Of a DNA stretch of 64,000 nt, positions 47,019 through 58,320 are shown in pieces (position 1 is the stretch's first letter; each line of letters opens with the position of its first letter). The position numbers were made by a program, and so were the translations under genes. Source of the stretch: Zerene cesonia (lineage: Eukaryota; Arthropoda; Insecta; Lepidoptera; Pieridae); assembly GCF_012273895.1 (NCBI RefSeq), contig NC_052102.1, positions 248,001-312,000 on the forward strand, written 5' to 3'. Under the pieces are notes generated by a model. The model did not search any database, had not been told where the DNA came from, and saw only the letters and a list, made by a program, of their open reading frames with translations.

Positions 47019-47250
47019 TACTAGTGGGCGGTCTGCCTCGGCTTCGCCCGTTGTACATATAATATAGCCTATAAGCCTTCCTCAATTAATGAGCTATCTA
47101 ACACTGAAAGAATTTAATTTTTAGTTTTATAGCATTGAAATTTTCAAAATTTCTCACTGAAAGAATTTATCAAATCGGACCAGTACTTTCTGAGATTAGT
47201 GCGTTCAAACAAACAAACAAACTCTTCAGCATTATAATATTAGTATAGAT
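47019..47250 (+). repeat. Rep-C: copy with internal duplication
   Basis: TACTAGTGGGCGGTCTGCCT, CGGCTTCGCCCGTTG, ATATAGCCTATAAGCCTTCC, TCAATTAATGAGCTATCTA, then CACTGAAAGAATTTA twice (about 47103 and 47156), GAGATTAGTGCGTTCAAACA and TATAATATTAGTATAGAT. The duplicated CACTGAAAG region adds about 55 bp relative to 32369-32543. Confidence 0.85.
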
Positions 47251-48100
47251 TACTGAAATAAATTAAACGAATAGTAACAAATAAATAAGCCGACATTAAC
47301 AACTTATGTTATGAGTCACAAAAAAATTTGTTTTTCCCGACATTGAATTCTAAATTGTTGATAACATCAGAGGGGAGGCCGGGCAGCGAGGGCTCAGAGG
47401 GACCGGAGCTCGCTACAAACCGATGACTGATACAAACGAGTTTCTAATTCGAGCTGTTTCCTCTCCAATACTAAAAGTTTCAGTTCCACTCTATAATTAA
47501 ATAACTAACATCAATCCCGACGTAGACAGTTCTAATGAATACAAATGGTATTTTCTTCAACGTTTAGCTTATTAATATTAAAACGGCTTAAACAGGATAA
47601 TTAAAGCTGTTTTATTGTGTGGGTGTGAACACGCTTCAAAGAGATAAAGGGATATACTTTTCGATAGAAGTAGATGCGTTTTTGATGTTATTGAAATATG
47701 TTTTCCTTCACTGCTTTAAAGTTGTAATAATAATCCAGACACTCCTTAAAAAAAACAAAAAACGTTGCTATATCAGCGCATTGTTTGAACATAATATTAA
47801 GTCTTAAACAATAAAGCAGCGTGTATGCTAGAACATTATTATTTCCTTTCAGAGCAGTACCTATTTGTTTGGATGATTTTTTTTATTTTAATTTAAAAAC
47901 ATTTTTTGTTTCTATATACAACTTTAATAACAAATGCTGGAAAGAATGGGCTTGGATCCCACGTGCGAGAAATTAAATATAAATTGAAATGTAGGTCGCT
48001 CCGCATTTTGGTTACTTGCAAATGATTTTAATTGGAATCGATCGCGAGCGAGTACAAGGGTACACGTTTTAAGCATCCGTAATCAAATTTCACTTGAGTC
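47251..48100. other. Non-coding stretch
   Basis: AT-rich apart from a purine-rich GGGGAGGCCGGGCAGCGAGG run near 47372. A 62-codon frame at 47619-47807 is unrecognised. Confidence 0.5.
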
Positions 48101-48109
48101 TTTAAGGGT

Positions 48110-48330
48110 TGAAGCAACTTTGAGCCTCCCTAATAAATTATATTGCCGGCAAAACTGCTCCCGAGTGCGACACACTTCGTTGCCTCTAATTGGTCGAAAT
48201 TCGCGTCGACCCGGCTTATAATTGGTCGGATTCTCGAAAATTAGCGGCATCCAAACATGGCCGGGATTAGATCTCGGCGCGGAACTAATGTGCCCCTAGT
48301 CAAACATACATAATAAGTTTGGACTGGAGC
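48110..48330. promoter_or_regulatory. CpG-richer island with a paired inverted-CCAAT repeat
   Basis: TAATTGGTCG occurs at 48187-48196 and 48219-48228, exactly 32 bp apart, each followed by a similar ATTC.CG. ATTGG is the inverted CCAAT box bound by NF-Y, and spacing near three helical turns is typical of functional pairs. GGATTA (Bicoid/Otx type) lies at 48264-48269 within CCGGGATTAGATCTCGG. TTGCCGGCAA is near 48143. Motifs are seen; activity is inferred. Confidence 0.4.
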
Positions 48331-49109
48331 TAATGAAGATCCGTGAAGACGGAAAACAAATTTAACAAGTTTGCTGGCAACTCAAACTTTCTGTAACTCA
48401 GAATACACTAAATTCCTGCTTAATTAACGCTCTGTATAAAGAGTTTAGCAAAATTGCTGATGCACGCACAGCTCCCTGACCTACTTGCCTGCAAATGGCG
48501 ACAATGTAACATACGATAGAAATAGACGGCGAAGTTTTATATCACTTTGAGATTTATAGTACAGTCTGTATTAAAATTGTCTTTTCGTCTAACATGTATG
48601 AAATACAAAATGCTAATAGACGGGATGACTGTAGCATAAATGTTGTTGTCTTACTAACGCGATATCTGACATGGATGTGTAAATAGCCTAAATGGCTATA
48701 ATTGAGATTTGAGACCAGATTCTGATCATGAGATCTTACATTTTTTTCTTCATTTTGTAAGTATCAAAGGCCTGCTTGTTTAAATTATTCTATCTTAATT
48801 TTATTGAAAGGGACAATCCTCATAAAAAGATAAGTAAATAATTACAAACATTTAGTATTTAGTATACATAAATAGTATAAAGTTGTATAACTCGTAGCGT
48901 GTTTCGATTATTTTCGTGACAATAATATTATATAGGTCGCGTCGCGTAGGCTTTTACGTACTTGAGTCATGTTTTTAAATAAATGAGGCATGAAACGTAC
49001 AATTCGAGCGTTTAACTTTAACATTACGATGGCATAGAATTTACGAATGATGTTTATCATTGTGAAATACGATTATATAATTTAAACATATTCATGTTAT
49101 TAGTTTTTT
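48331..49109. other. Non-coding stretch
   Basis: AT-rich with no recognised repeat or gene. Confidence 0.5.
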
Positions 49110-49318
49110 TTTTTGAGCGGGCAAGTGAGCTGGTGGTTCGCCTGGTGGCAAGCGATGACCACCGCCCAAAATCATTTGCAATAGGGTCTCAACAAATCTG
49201 TTGCTAGTTTTTAAGAAGTAAGTTACAATAATCAGATTGAAGACAGGAATAAAGGAATTGACCGGGAAGGGTGAGAGAGAGGATACAGTCTTCCGGAGGC
49301 CGTGTATATGAATCATAT
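49110..49318 (+). repeat. Rep-G: copy with a T-run at its head
   Basis: TTTTTTTTTTTTGAGCGGG, GTGAGCTGGTGGTTCGCCTG, GTGGCAAGCG, GACCACCGCCCAAAATCATT, TTGAAGACAGGAATAAAGGA, ACCGGGAAGGGTGAGAG. The copy is collinear with 40255-40465. The minus-strand 74-codon frame (49092-49316) is the repeat read backwards. Confidence 0.8.
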
Positions 49319-51462
49319 TATCCGTTTACAATGCCATCAATGTACAGGAAGAGAAGACAGAGATAAAAGAAGAAAACGGTTGATAAATCAAAAGTTTGTT
49401 TATATCTTGTTTGTCTACTTGGCTATTCATTTTTCCTTACATTTTGAAAGGTATTTAATATAACAGCAGTATAACAGGCCCTATAACTAACAGCTTTACT
49501 ATTCCAGCTAAGGCTGTTACCCAATCTAATCCAACAAACATATCAGCGTACATTAACCAAATCATAACAATAACAAGCTTTATTCATTCATTATTCATCT
49601 CCCGTGATTGAATGTCCCATTCAGGGCACGCTCGCAATCACCAAGCATCCAATTACATGCGTGTGACGGAGTTACGTCTTCGAGAATTTTCCAGAACCTA
49701 ATTAGGTAGGATGAGTTCGCATTCGGCAGTTTTTAATTGCTGGTACGTCGCTGTCAATCAATGCTTTATAATATATATATTTTTAATGTATTAAGTGTTT
49801 GATTAAGTAGCGATTTAACCGACTGAGAAGGGTAAATTGGATGAAATAAATTTTTCAGACATAATACTTCGGATTTAACTGAACGTGTGATAAACAGGTA
49901 AATTAATTATTCTCAGTTTTAACCTTGGTATTAAAGGCATTATTTAAATTAAAATTTCCAGGACTTTATTAAAGCTAATTCCAGATTCTGGCGTATAAGC
50001 AATTACCGAACAAAGAGCTTATTATAAATCTTGTTTCTCTAACAAGAATTGTTTTTTCGAGGACATAAAGAGATACAGATAAGACGAACAATATGAATGG
50101 AAATAACATTTTAGCGAGGCTTTTCCAGCCTTGTACGGAACTCATTTTATGCAAATCGCAGTCGCGCCTAGCTTCGCTATCTGATGCTAGAAGCTCTCGG
50201 GTTAGGCTGGCTGTTCACATGCGACTTGTAGATTCAGTATTGTTTTATATAGGTATATAAAAATAATTTTCAGGTGATGTTGTCATAAAGGGAATTTTTT
50301 AAATTATTGCTTACATGAGAAAACCACTGTGGTACAAAACCTATAGTTATTTCTAAATCGTTTTTTCAAGCAAACTATGTATATAGTATATACTTGTTTA
50401 GCTGTTTGTTGTATATATATGCGCTTCTCAGTCTCTCTTTTAGTTCAAAAATTATAATTTTCCACCTATTATGGTAAACCTAGATATACATATTTTTTCT
50501 TTTTTTTTTGTACATTATGTAAAGGACGAAAAATTTCGACGAATTTGCGACTGATCGATGGTACATAGTACACTTAATCTTTATAGAGGAGATTTGTTAT
50601 ACCATGGAGGCAACCCAGAAATGCGATAATGAGCTTCAACCCTATCTGAGGACTCGCGATTAAAAATAATAAGCGTTTTGGAAGCGGATTTCAGTCGTTT
50701 GCGTTTAAGATTAGACGTTTGAAGTCGATGCTCCAACCGTTGCGACCCGTAATGACGATATAAGAATAATGTTCTAGAACTTTCGAGATATTCGCCATTG
50801 TTAGAATGGCGGTGGACTTGATGGTACTTTCAAAGTATTAAGTGTGTTTGTTTTTATCATATACTCATTAACAAAATGTTAAGAGCTGTATTTTATATTT
50901 TAATGACTGTACTTACCTTGCGTAGAGCTTTTAACAATTTAAAACAATTATCGATTTTCAAAAATAATAAAAAACGTACGTATATAAAAAAAATAAAATG
51001 AAAAAACTTCCATGTTTCAACGGGAGATCGAAAACGAATTAATAATTTAAATATTGATGTACACTTAGAACCGAACGAGGTTCGCAGCAAACAAACAGAC
51101 GTGCCTCCCACGGTACGGCCTTATTTCGGCAAATTCTAATCAATGCTTACTGTTTTTCTTTGCCTATCACATTATAGTATCTGCTGGTTGATTTAGAACT
51201 GACTCACACAGCCTTATAGGTCTTTATGAATCCGGGTATGGTGTATCCGAGTATGGGGTATTCGGGGTGGTGGCATTCCAATATCCATTAATATCGAGTT
51301 TTATATAGTTATTATTTATGGTGGTGGTAGGTTGTGTTGGATAATCGAGAGCGTAAGTAGGGCAGGGTCAGTTTGGTATGCAGGCATGAGAATTTCGACT
51401 TCAGAAATAGTTTTCGTAGGCACTCATATCACAGTTACATCAGTAGGTTACCCTTTTGCACA
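49319..51462. other. Non-coding stretch
   Basis: AT-rich. A few G+C-richer spots lie near 50150-50215 and 50690-50760. A 72-codon minus frame at 50893-51111 is low complexity. A TGGTGGTGGTAGGTTGTGTTGG-like tract at 51319-51339 is not a let-7 match. Confidence 0.5.
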
Positions 51463-51678
51463 TCTATAGATATAAAAGAAAGCCGTGTTAGTAACACTAT
51501 TTATAACTCAAGAACGGGTGAACTGATTTTGAAATTTGGTACAAGATATTTTAAGACCCGAGAAAGGACATAGGATAGTTTTTATCCCTATATTTTTATC
51601 ACGTAAATTTCACGGAAACGGGAATGGAAAATGAGAATGGTTTATTACACGGGCGAAACCGCGGACGGAAAGCTAGTT
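51463..51678 (-). repeat. Rep-D: copy, minus orientation
   Basis: CTATAGATATAAAAGAAAGC, GTGAACTGATTTTGAAATTT, GGTACAAGATATTTTAAGAC, ATAGGATAGTTTTTATCCC, AATTTCACGGAAACGGGAAT and CGGGCGAAACCGCGGACGGA, AAGCTAGTT. The last part is the inverted CTAGCTT..CCGCGG head. The 66-codon frame at 51373-51573 crosses into it and is spurious. Confidence 0.75.
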
Positions 51679-51764
51679 CAATATTAAAGGGTACATATAT
51701 CCTATATGTTATTTTGATAGTTAGGCTGCTATACAAAATTGTTTTGAAAAATTCGTTTAAAGTT

Positions 51765-51983
51765 TACTAGCTGCGTCCCGCGGTTTCACCCGCGTAAGTC
51801 TGTATCCCGTAAGAATATCGGGATAAAACGTTGCTTATGTGTTATTTCAGGTGTCCAGCTATCTACGTACCAAATTTCATTGCAATCGGTTAAGTAGCTT
51901 TTTCGTGAAAGAGTAACAAACACACATACATATACGAGTACATCCACCCTCACAAACTTTCGCATTTATTATATTAGTAGGAT
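51765..51983 (+). repeat. Rep-B: near-complete copy
   Basis: TACTAGCTGCGTCCCGCGGT through GTGTCCAGCTATCTACGTAC, CAAATTTCATTGCAATCGG and CTTTCGCATTTATTATATTA to AGTAGGAT. It has a CATACATATACGAGTACATC insertion before the tail compared with 5565. It follows the inverted Rep-D copy by 86 bp, giving a head-to-head pair of CTAGCT ends. Confidence 0.9.
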
Positions 51984-52524
51984 AGGACGAGTACCTAATC
52001 AGAAGTCATAATCCTACCTTAATATTTAGAATATACCTTGCGAACTAATTGCATTAGATAGATGAATCTATAGAAAATTAATAAAATCGAAATATGGAAA
52101 TAAAAATATTAAATTAAAATATTAAAGTGGTTAATTATCGCGATCAAGCCACGGCGGAAACGGTTTTATAATTTATTTTCCTTATAAGCTTTAAAAGTTC
52201 GCATTTCATACTAAACATGTCAGTGACCTATTTCATAAATGAGTTAAGTATTCGAGTTTTAATTTTTAAAATTAAACGCGGTTTTACTTTTATAGTTGTG
52301 GTCGGCGTATAAAGAGGTCTTTTAGCTGTATAATGCCTTGGTTTTTTGTAATTTGTAATAGTGTTACTGGAGTTATGCGAATGGGAAATTAAGCTAAGCC
52401 AGTTTATACGTAATGTGACTATATAAATAATACTTACCTACTTTATATGATGGGAATTATAATTTATGCCCATTACTTTAAATTCAGTCAAGTTTTCTTC
52501 TGGACTTTGATAATGTGGATCAAC
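51984..52524. other. Non-coding stretch
   Basis: AT-rich. The 81-codon frame 52447-52692 and the antisense frame 52488-52676 both run across the following Rep-H copy and are spurious. Confidence 0.5.
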
Positions 52525-52663
52525 TTTTTAACGGATTTTAAACGCGATTTATTCATTATATTATTAACCCGACATTTTGAACACTTAACAGCGAGCGTGG
52601 TCACGGGGTCCTCTTTAATTTCTAAATGTATAATACTCGCGAAAATCAAACACAGGAAAATAC
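52525..52663 (+). repeat. Rep-H: copy lacking the right inverted arm
   Basis: TTTTTAACGGATTTTAAACG, CGATTTATTCATTATATTAT, TAACCCGACATTTTGAACAC, CGAGCGTGGTCACGGGG, then directly TAATTTCTAAATGTATAATA, CTCGCGAAAATCAAACACAG. The copy at 56390 has about 35 extra bases carrying the inverted arm between the CACGGG and TAATTTCTAAATG boxes. Confidence 0.8.
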
Positions 52664-53118
52664 TAATTTGGATCAATTGGATTTATATTTAGATACGCGG
52701 TCTAATTGTCAATAAGGCATAAGGTAAATTGAAAATCTTTATTACACTGAGTGGTAGACTTACGACAGCATATATATACTTATGTGACCTGAACTGTTTT
52801 CTTTCTTTTACGCGTATGTATCAATTATGAATGTAATGTAAATTCTTTCTTGATAGTACATACCTGGCTAATGTTCAATTTCTGTAAAATTAATATTTCT
52901 TTTTAATTGCATCTGAGATAATTAGCTCCATAGCGAATAAGCACAAGCAGGAAATGGCTCACACCCTACATAGGCATTTTCCAATTTATTTTTACCTTCT
53001 TTGGAAATATTTCGCAATTCACGGTAGGGTTAAAACGAGCCGTCACTCTTTCTAAGTGAGATTAGTATCACATTTCGGGCCATTCATTACTCTTCATTTA
53101 TTTTGATTAGTGCTTCCT
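52664..53118. other. Non-coding stretch
   Basis: AT-rich, becoming more balanced after 53020 towards the X-box. No repeat is seen. Confidence 0.5.
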
Positions 53119-53134
53119 GGTTGTCATGGCAACC
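53119..53134. promoter_or_regulatory. RFX X-box
   Basis: GGTTGTCATGGCAACC contains GTTGTC-AT-GGCAAC, which fits the RYYNYY-N(1-3)-RRNRAC RFX consensus at every position with both halves intact. In insects and worms such sites control ciliary genes in sensory neurons. No ciliary gene is visible nearby, so a distal gene or chance must be considered. Confidence 0.5.
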
Positions 53135-53305
53135 GACATATTTCGTACATGAGACTACATTATGTATATTATGACTACATAATGTTCATTTTATTTTAAA
53201 GCCTAATCTGGTATATTCGGAACAGATAAAGCTACTTACCCTTTGTAATTATAGTAAATCTTTTCTATAAAAATTTATTATAATTTCTATGAAAAATCTC
53301 AATCA

Positions 53306-53480
53306 CCCACTTCCCGGGGAGGGAGGTGACACTCCAGATTCTATAATAGGTCCAAATGATAATAATTTCCCATCAAACAGAAAGAGAATTACGTCAATCG
53401 GTCGGAAACCCTCGGAGTTATCGAGTCAAAAACAATACAGTTGAATTGATGTCTTTCGTTTTAAAGACCTTCGGTTAAAA
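53306..53480 (-). repeat. Rep-A: copy, minus orientation
   Basis: CACTTCCCGGGGAGGGAGGT, CTATAATAGGTCCAAATGAT, AATAATTTCCCATCAAACAG, TTACGTCAATCGGTCGGAAA, GAGTTATCGAGTCAA, AATACAGTTGAATTGATGTC and TTAAAGACCTTCGGTTAAAA. The last three correspond to the subterminal and terminal motifs in reverse. The terminal AAAGGAGG is degraded. Confidence 0.75.
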
Positions 53481-54473
53481 GCGACACTCAGTGTAGTTGA
53501 TTTAGGTGAAAATATCTCTACTAATCTTAATTTTTATTTAAAAAACAAACAGGTACTAAATAGGTAAGTACAAGTGTGTTTTGTTTATATATTTTAAACA
53601 AAGCAAAGACAGTCCAAGTCGACAATAAATCACAACAACAAATAGCTCGGACGATACAACAAACTCGCTCTGATTCGCCTTTGTTTTACATTTCAACTTT
53701 AATTGGAGTCGTTTCGTCGTCTTTTATTTTAGCGAATTTAGTGTTATATATATAAAACTAAGATGTGTTGGTAACGTGTTTTTAAGCTTAAGACGTGAAA
53801 CATTAAGACATTTATTTAAAATAAACAATTTGCCTTAGAAATCACTTAAAATAATAAACGCTTCATCTAAGGCATATTTATTTGACAGCATTGGTACCGA
53901 CTCGTGGATTATTTAATAAAAGATCTATTGTTTACTCTCTAAAGAGCTAAATATTAAATAATTGAAAAAATTATGAAGAAAATGCATAAAGGCAAGCTAA
54001 ACATGAAATTTAACTCTGCATTATTATGTATGTTACGCTAAGTCCGAAAACGTCCATCGAGCAAAAATAGCCCACGTGTTATGGTCACAGCAAAAGAGCC
54101 ATAACGCGAAATTCGTGTCGTGGCTCCACCACTATTATTGATAATATAAGAAGTCCCTTTGATGATCGAGTGAAAGCATCTGAGTCCAAATAACGTTTAT
54201 AAACGTGTAATTCGCTGTTAGCCGATGTAAAGAAATAGTGAAAAGAAAAGAAATATTACTTATTTCTTTAGTCGGCGGTAATCACATTTGCTTTTGTTCG
54301 TTTTGGCCCTTTCATTCGCTTAATCGCGTTATTTCGGGACTGAGGCGGTACGAGGCATGGGCGGAGGCGGTTGGCTCTCCTACATTACTATTACATTTTG
54401 ATATGGTAACCTATTTAAACAAAAATAAGAAAAACACTGCGGAATAGTAAGTAAGAGACAGTACTTTATATAC
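53481..54473. other. Non-coding stretch
   Basis: AT-rich, with a GC-richer patch at 54325-54385 (GAGGCGGTACGAGGC and GGCGGAGGCGGTTGG) inside an unrecognised 69-codon frame (54238-54447). Confidence 0.45.
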
Positions 54474-54612
54474 TACTAGCTGTTCGCTCCGGCTTCGCCC
54501 GTGATACACATATAGCCTATGTAGTGACTCAAGGAAGTTGCAGGTTTCCAACGGTGAAAGAACTATTGAATTCGCTCCAGCGAAAGATTCCTATTCATAG
54601 TATTAGTGTAGA
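54474..54612 (+). repeat. Rep-C: short diverged copy
   Basis: TACTAGCTGTTCGCTCCGGC, TTCGCCCGTGATAC, ATATAGCCTATGTAGTGACT, CAACGGTGAAAGAACTATTG and ATAGTATTAGTGTAGATAAT. The AGTTCCTGAGATTAG box is absent, leaving about 140 bp. Confidence 0.7.
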
Positions 54613-55262
54613 TAATTTTATAACCAACGTAAAGTCTAACATACGTCCCTGTATAATATAATACCTACATATACATGCTCCTTCTTACAGAAGTACTTAT
54701 TTCCCCCCATATTCTAATTCTTTTATAATGCGATTAGATCCCCATGTATAACAGAATACACAAGCTCATGCCCTATCCCGTGGACATAGGTACAGGAAAG
54801 CAATGAGGAAGGAAGGCCGTCTGCTCCCTCCCGCCATGTACCCACTGCCTTCGTATATAGGTGACTAATTATATCTATACAGAAAAAGGTTCAATCGAAA
54901 CCTTCATAAGATGAAGCTATTTGTTGTTTTGGTAGAGAGAGAACACTTTATCCCACTGCGATGAAATTGAAGAAGGTTTTAGGCTGTATGTTTTGGACGT
55001 CAGCATTTGTGACATTGAAATTATCAGTTTTTTAAGAAACGAATATTTATATAATTCATTTATTAATGTATTCAAAGTTATCATTATACCATTACTATCA
55101 TTTTTGTGCGTATGTATATTCTTTCATTTTAGTTGTTTATTGTCTTTTCGTTTTGTTCGCACACTGTATCGAATAGTTAATGGTGCACCTTGTAATTGGC
55201 GTGCAAATTTGTACACGGAATTATTTATTATATGTTCAGCTGTATGGCACCTTTTTTAAAAT
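54613..55262. other. Non-coding stretch with one hydrophobic frame
   Basis: The 88-codon frame 54993-55259 translates to a protein with a long hydrophobic middle segment (IIPLLSFLCVCIFFHFSCLL). It ends just before an A18 run. Hydrophobic translation is what T-rich DNA gives by chance, and no homology is recognised. Confidence 0.3.
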
Positions 55263-55280
55263 AAAAAAAAAAAAAAAAAA
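55263..55280 (+). repeat. A18 homopolymer
   Basis: Preceded by AAAAT with an AATAAA-like overlap, it might be the poly-A tail of an old retroposed transcript. I could not find a matching target-site duplication next to it. Confidence 0.6.
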
Positions 55281-56389
55281 GATCACGTCCGAAACGGCTT
55301 GGCAGGTCAGAGGATAGTTATGCAAGCGAAGAAATACGAATGCTGAATATGTTACCTGCACTATTTACTTTATTCTAACATAATACAAAAGTAATACAAA
55401 AGTTCCATCGACAACCATTTCCCCTCAAGCTATCACTATTATCGATATCCAATAGTCGATAAGAATTTCCCTCGCGTGTAACAGACACACAACTCATACA
55501 AAATTACGCGGCTCCGTCCGTTCACTTGTTTATAGGCGTTCGTGTTGAAACCGACAGACTTAACGATTTCCCCGGTTATTTATATATTTATTTATAGCCC
55601 GAGATCAAAGGGCGAAAATGTAATTTCGTTACGGGCCTAAATATATTTTGCTTTTTAATATATTAACTGAAGTTTTGTACATTTTCAACTCGTGCCGAAT
55701 TAAAAGTGATGTTAATTGAAAATCAATAAGAGATACTTACATAAACTATTATATCTGTATTATCATATTTTTATCATCCTAATCTTAATCATTTTTAAGG
55801 TCTGATCGTAACATATTATAAATCTTGAACTAATCTTCAAGTGAAATGTTTTACTTCTAGAAACTTCTTCAAAACAGTTTAGGCTAAAAACTACAAAACT
55901 TAGTTCGTATCCCGGTTTAACTAAATAAACTATAATAAAATATATCCAACATAAGTCTGTATGTTACGAGACGCTATCTCTTTCATTAGCAACCTTGGCT
56001 ACTTATATCCATTATAAACCCATTTCGAGATTTACATATATTAAATAAAAGCTTTGTAAACTGAGGATTTACGCGCGTAGGAATAGTTAAGGAAAGTCCC
56101 AGATAATTTTTCATTTATAATGAAAAACAAAGCATTTACAATGGATTTACAAGCAATTAGTTAATTACATTATTTCATCTTTGCAAGAAGTCGTGTTGCT
56201 TAGATTTTATTTAAAATTTCGTTTATAACTAACACCTTTTAAACAGTTGGTTAAAAATTTTGAAATTAACAATCTGAAATGTAATATAACACATAATCAG
56301 AGTATTTGTTTGTACAATGAAAAGTTTATTGTGACTAAACGTTAGCCATAGAGAGAAATATTTGGAAGTCCACAAATCTAGAAATTAAA
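55281..56389. other. Non-coding stretch
   Basis: AT-rich, with TATCGATA at 55440-55447. No repeat or gene is recognised. Confidence 0.5.
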
Positions 56390-56570
56390 TTTTTAACGGA
56401 TTTTAAACGCGATTTATTAATTATATTATTAACCCGACGTTTCGAACACTTTACAACGAGCTTGGTCACGGGAAGACTGAAATAAATAAATCGCGTTTAA
56501 AATCCGTTAAAAAGTGTTTAATTTCTAAATGTGTAATGCTCGCGTAAAATCAAACACAAGAAAGTACACA
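56390..56570 (+). repeat. Rep-H: copy with a perfect 29-bp foldback
   Basis: The left arm 56390-56418 begins TTTTTAACGGATTTTAAACG. Its exact reverse complement, AATAAATCGCGTTTAAAATC and on, occupies 56485-56513. The 66-bp spacer contains CCCGACGTTTCGAACACTTT and GAGCTTGGTCACGGG. After the right arm comes TTTAATTTCTAAATGTGTAA, TGCTCGCGTAAAATCAAACA. The arms are identical over 29 bases, so the unit could form a stable stem in RNA or DNA. No open frame. Confidence 0.85.
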
Positions 56571-58320
56571 AATAGCTTGTAGTGCTCAGCAGTTTTATAA
56601 CGTAGGATAGAGTTATAGATTTAACAAAACATAATTCGTCACCCCATATCCCTATAGGAAACATGGTACCCCACTTATGACGTTTTTACGCTGTTGGCGC
56701 CATTACAAACTCGCTCCAAAAATGAAACGCAAAACACCGGTATAGCGAAAATATTCATTCGTAAGTCCATTTCGCAATTTACATATTAAAACAAAAGCAG
56801 TAAGCTAAGGTTAAACCCGTTAAACAATAGCACAGCTGAATAAAGATGGGCCGCCATTTTACCGGAATATTTTTAAACTAGCAACACCATTAGTGTAGGA
56901 CGCAGTTTTTGCATCCAATTTAAATTTTTAGCTGGTATACCTAGTGGATATTACACGTATTTTACATAATACGTATTTTGCCGGTATCATTCTAGAATAC
57001 TGTTCTTTTATGTCCACTGCGAGCGGTCAGGATAATTTCTTTGTTGGAAGCTTTGTTTGGATTCTTTGTTTTTTTAATTAAGCACTAATGGGTTTATTTA
57101 ACCAAGATTAGATGTGACGGGTAGGTAGTTGAGTTGAGTTACATTGAAAGTCAAATAATTCACAATAATATTTTTAATTCCTTCTTTTTCGACTATTTAA
57201 GATACACAATTCCTTCATTTTATCAAGTAACATAATAATTTTAATACAAACACGACTTGTCGTAAGAAAAGTATTTTTAGCACTTTAAATATGAAAACAC
57301 ATGATAATATAGCAGCCTAAACACCGGCATTTGAACGCCCCTCAGCATAAAAGGCTGACTTTTAGCTGGCTTAATTAGAATGTCAACGACACTTATTAAT
57401 CAAAACATTGTTTGGAGGCTATGCGCCACGCTCATTCGACGATACGTTCAAATGGGATTTAAATTCAACGCGTCTTATTTAGTTTACATCTTAATTCCAA
57501 GAGCAAACCTAGTTATCAAGAACTTTCAATGCTATAAAACTAAAAATTTCATGAAGAAGTATTTAAAGATAATGCATATTGAGAAATACTTTAATACATC
57601 CTTATGTATATAGGAGTAGGTACCTTATCTAAATCGTCTACACAACGGTATTTTGTTGGTATTGATACTAACACATTATCTGCGATTAAACCCTTAGAAA
57701 ACTTATAAATCTGTGCATGGATAACAACTGGATCTAATATTGAAGTCCATATATTTCTTGCCCCGTTTTCAACTAGAAAGAATTAAATATTCATAGAATA
57801 ACATTAATCACGGAACTTACGTTATCCATCTCAAGCACGAAGTTTTCGGAGAACGATTCTTATAAAATGTATCTCAGTCAGCTCGTTAAGTAACTTCGGA
57901 TTGAAATATACCGCAGAAACAGTTTGGGCAACGCTGCTGCAAGTCAATTTAAAGTTTTTCAAGCAGATATTGTGTCCTTTCACTTCTATTCAAGATATTC
58001 CGATTGCTTCTGCGGATTGTTTTAATGCGGCTCTTGAGGAAGCTTTTGTGTTTAGTCAAAGTACGTCGGTTAACAAATGTAACTTTCATGCAATAATGTA
58101 GTACTATTATAGAGGAAAGCGATTAATTCTCCTGTTTCTTATTTATAATTTAATTCTTAAATAGGATTTTTAAATAGACATAAATATATGAGGGGTAATA
58201 TACCAATAATCAAAAACGTATTAAATTCAAAGCAGAATTCGCTTTTTCCAATGTCCGTAACTCTTCAGTTTATCGCTCCTTCACGCAACGTAATTAAGTT
58301 AAGGATCTTACCCACATCAG
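56571..58320. other. Non-coding stretch with unrecognised frames
   Basis: Frames of 77 codons (57380-57613) and 66 codons (57901-58101) are open. The latter reads more like normal protein (ASADCFNAALEEAFVFSQS) but has no domain or visible splice context. No dispersed repeat is seen. Confidence 0.4.

Noticed and set aside
49816..49840. TTAACCGACTGAGAAGGG as a Rep-A end
   Set aside because: The match stops after about 10 bases; likely chance.
51319..51342. let-7-like GGTAGGTTGTGTTGG
   Set aside because: It differs from the let-7 seed and has no complementary arm nearby.
54993..55280. Retroposed membrane-protein cDNA ending in an A18 tail
   Set aside because: The hydrophobic frame is what T-rich DNA gives by chance, and no target-site duplication or homology was seen. 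Kept only as a homopolymer.
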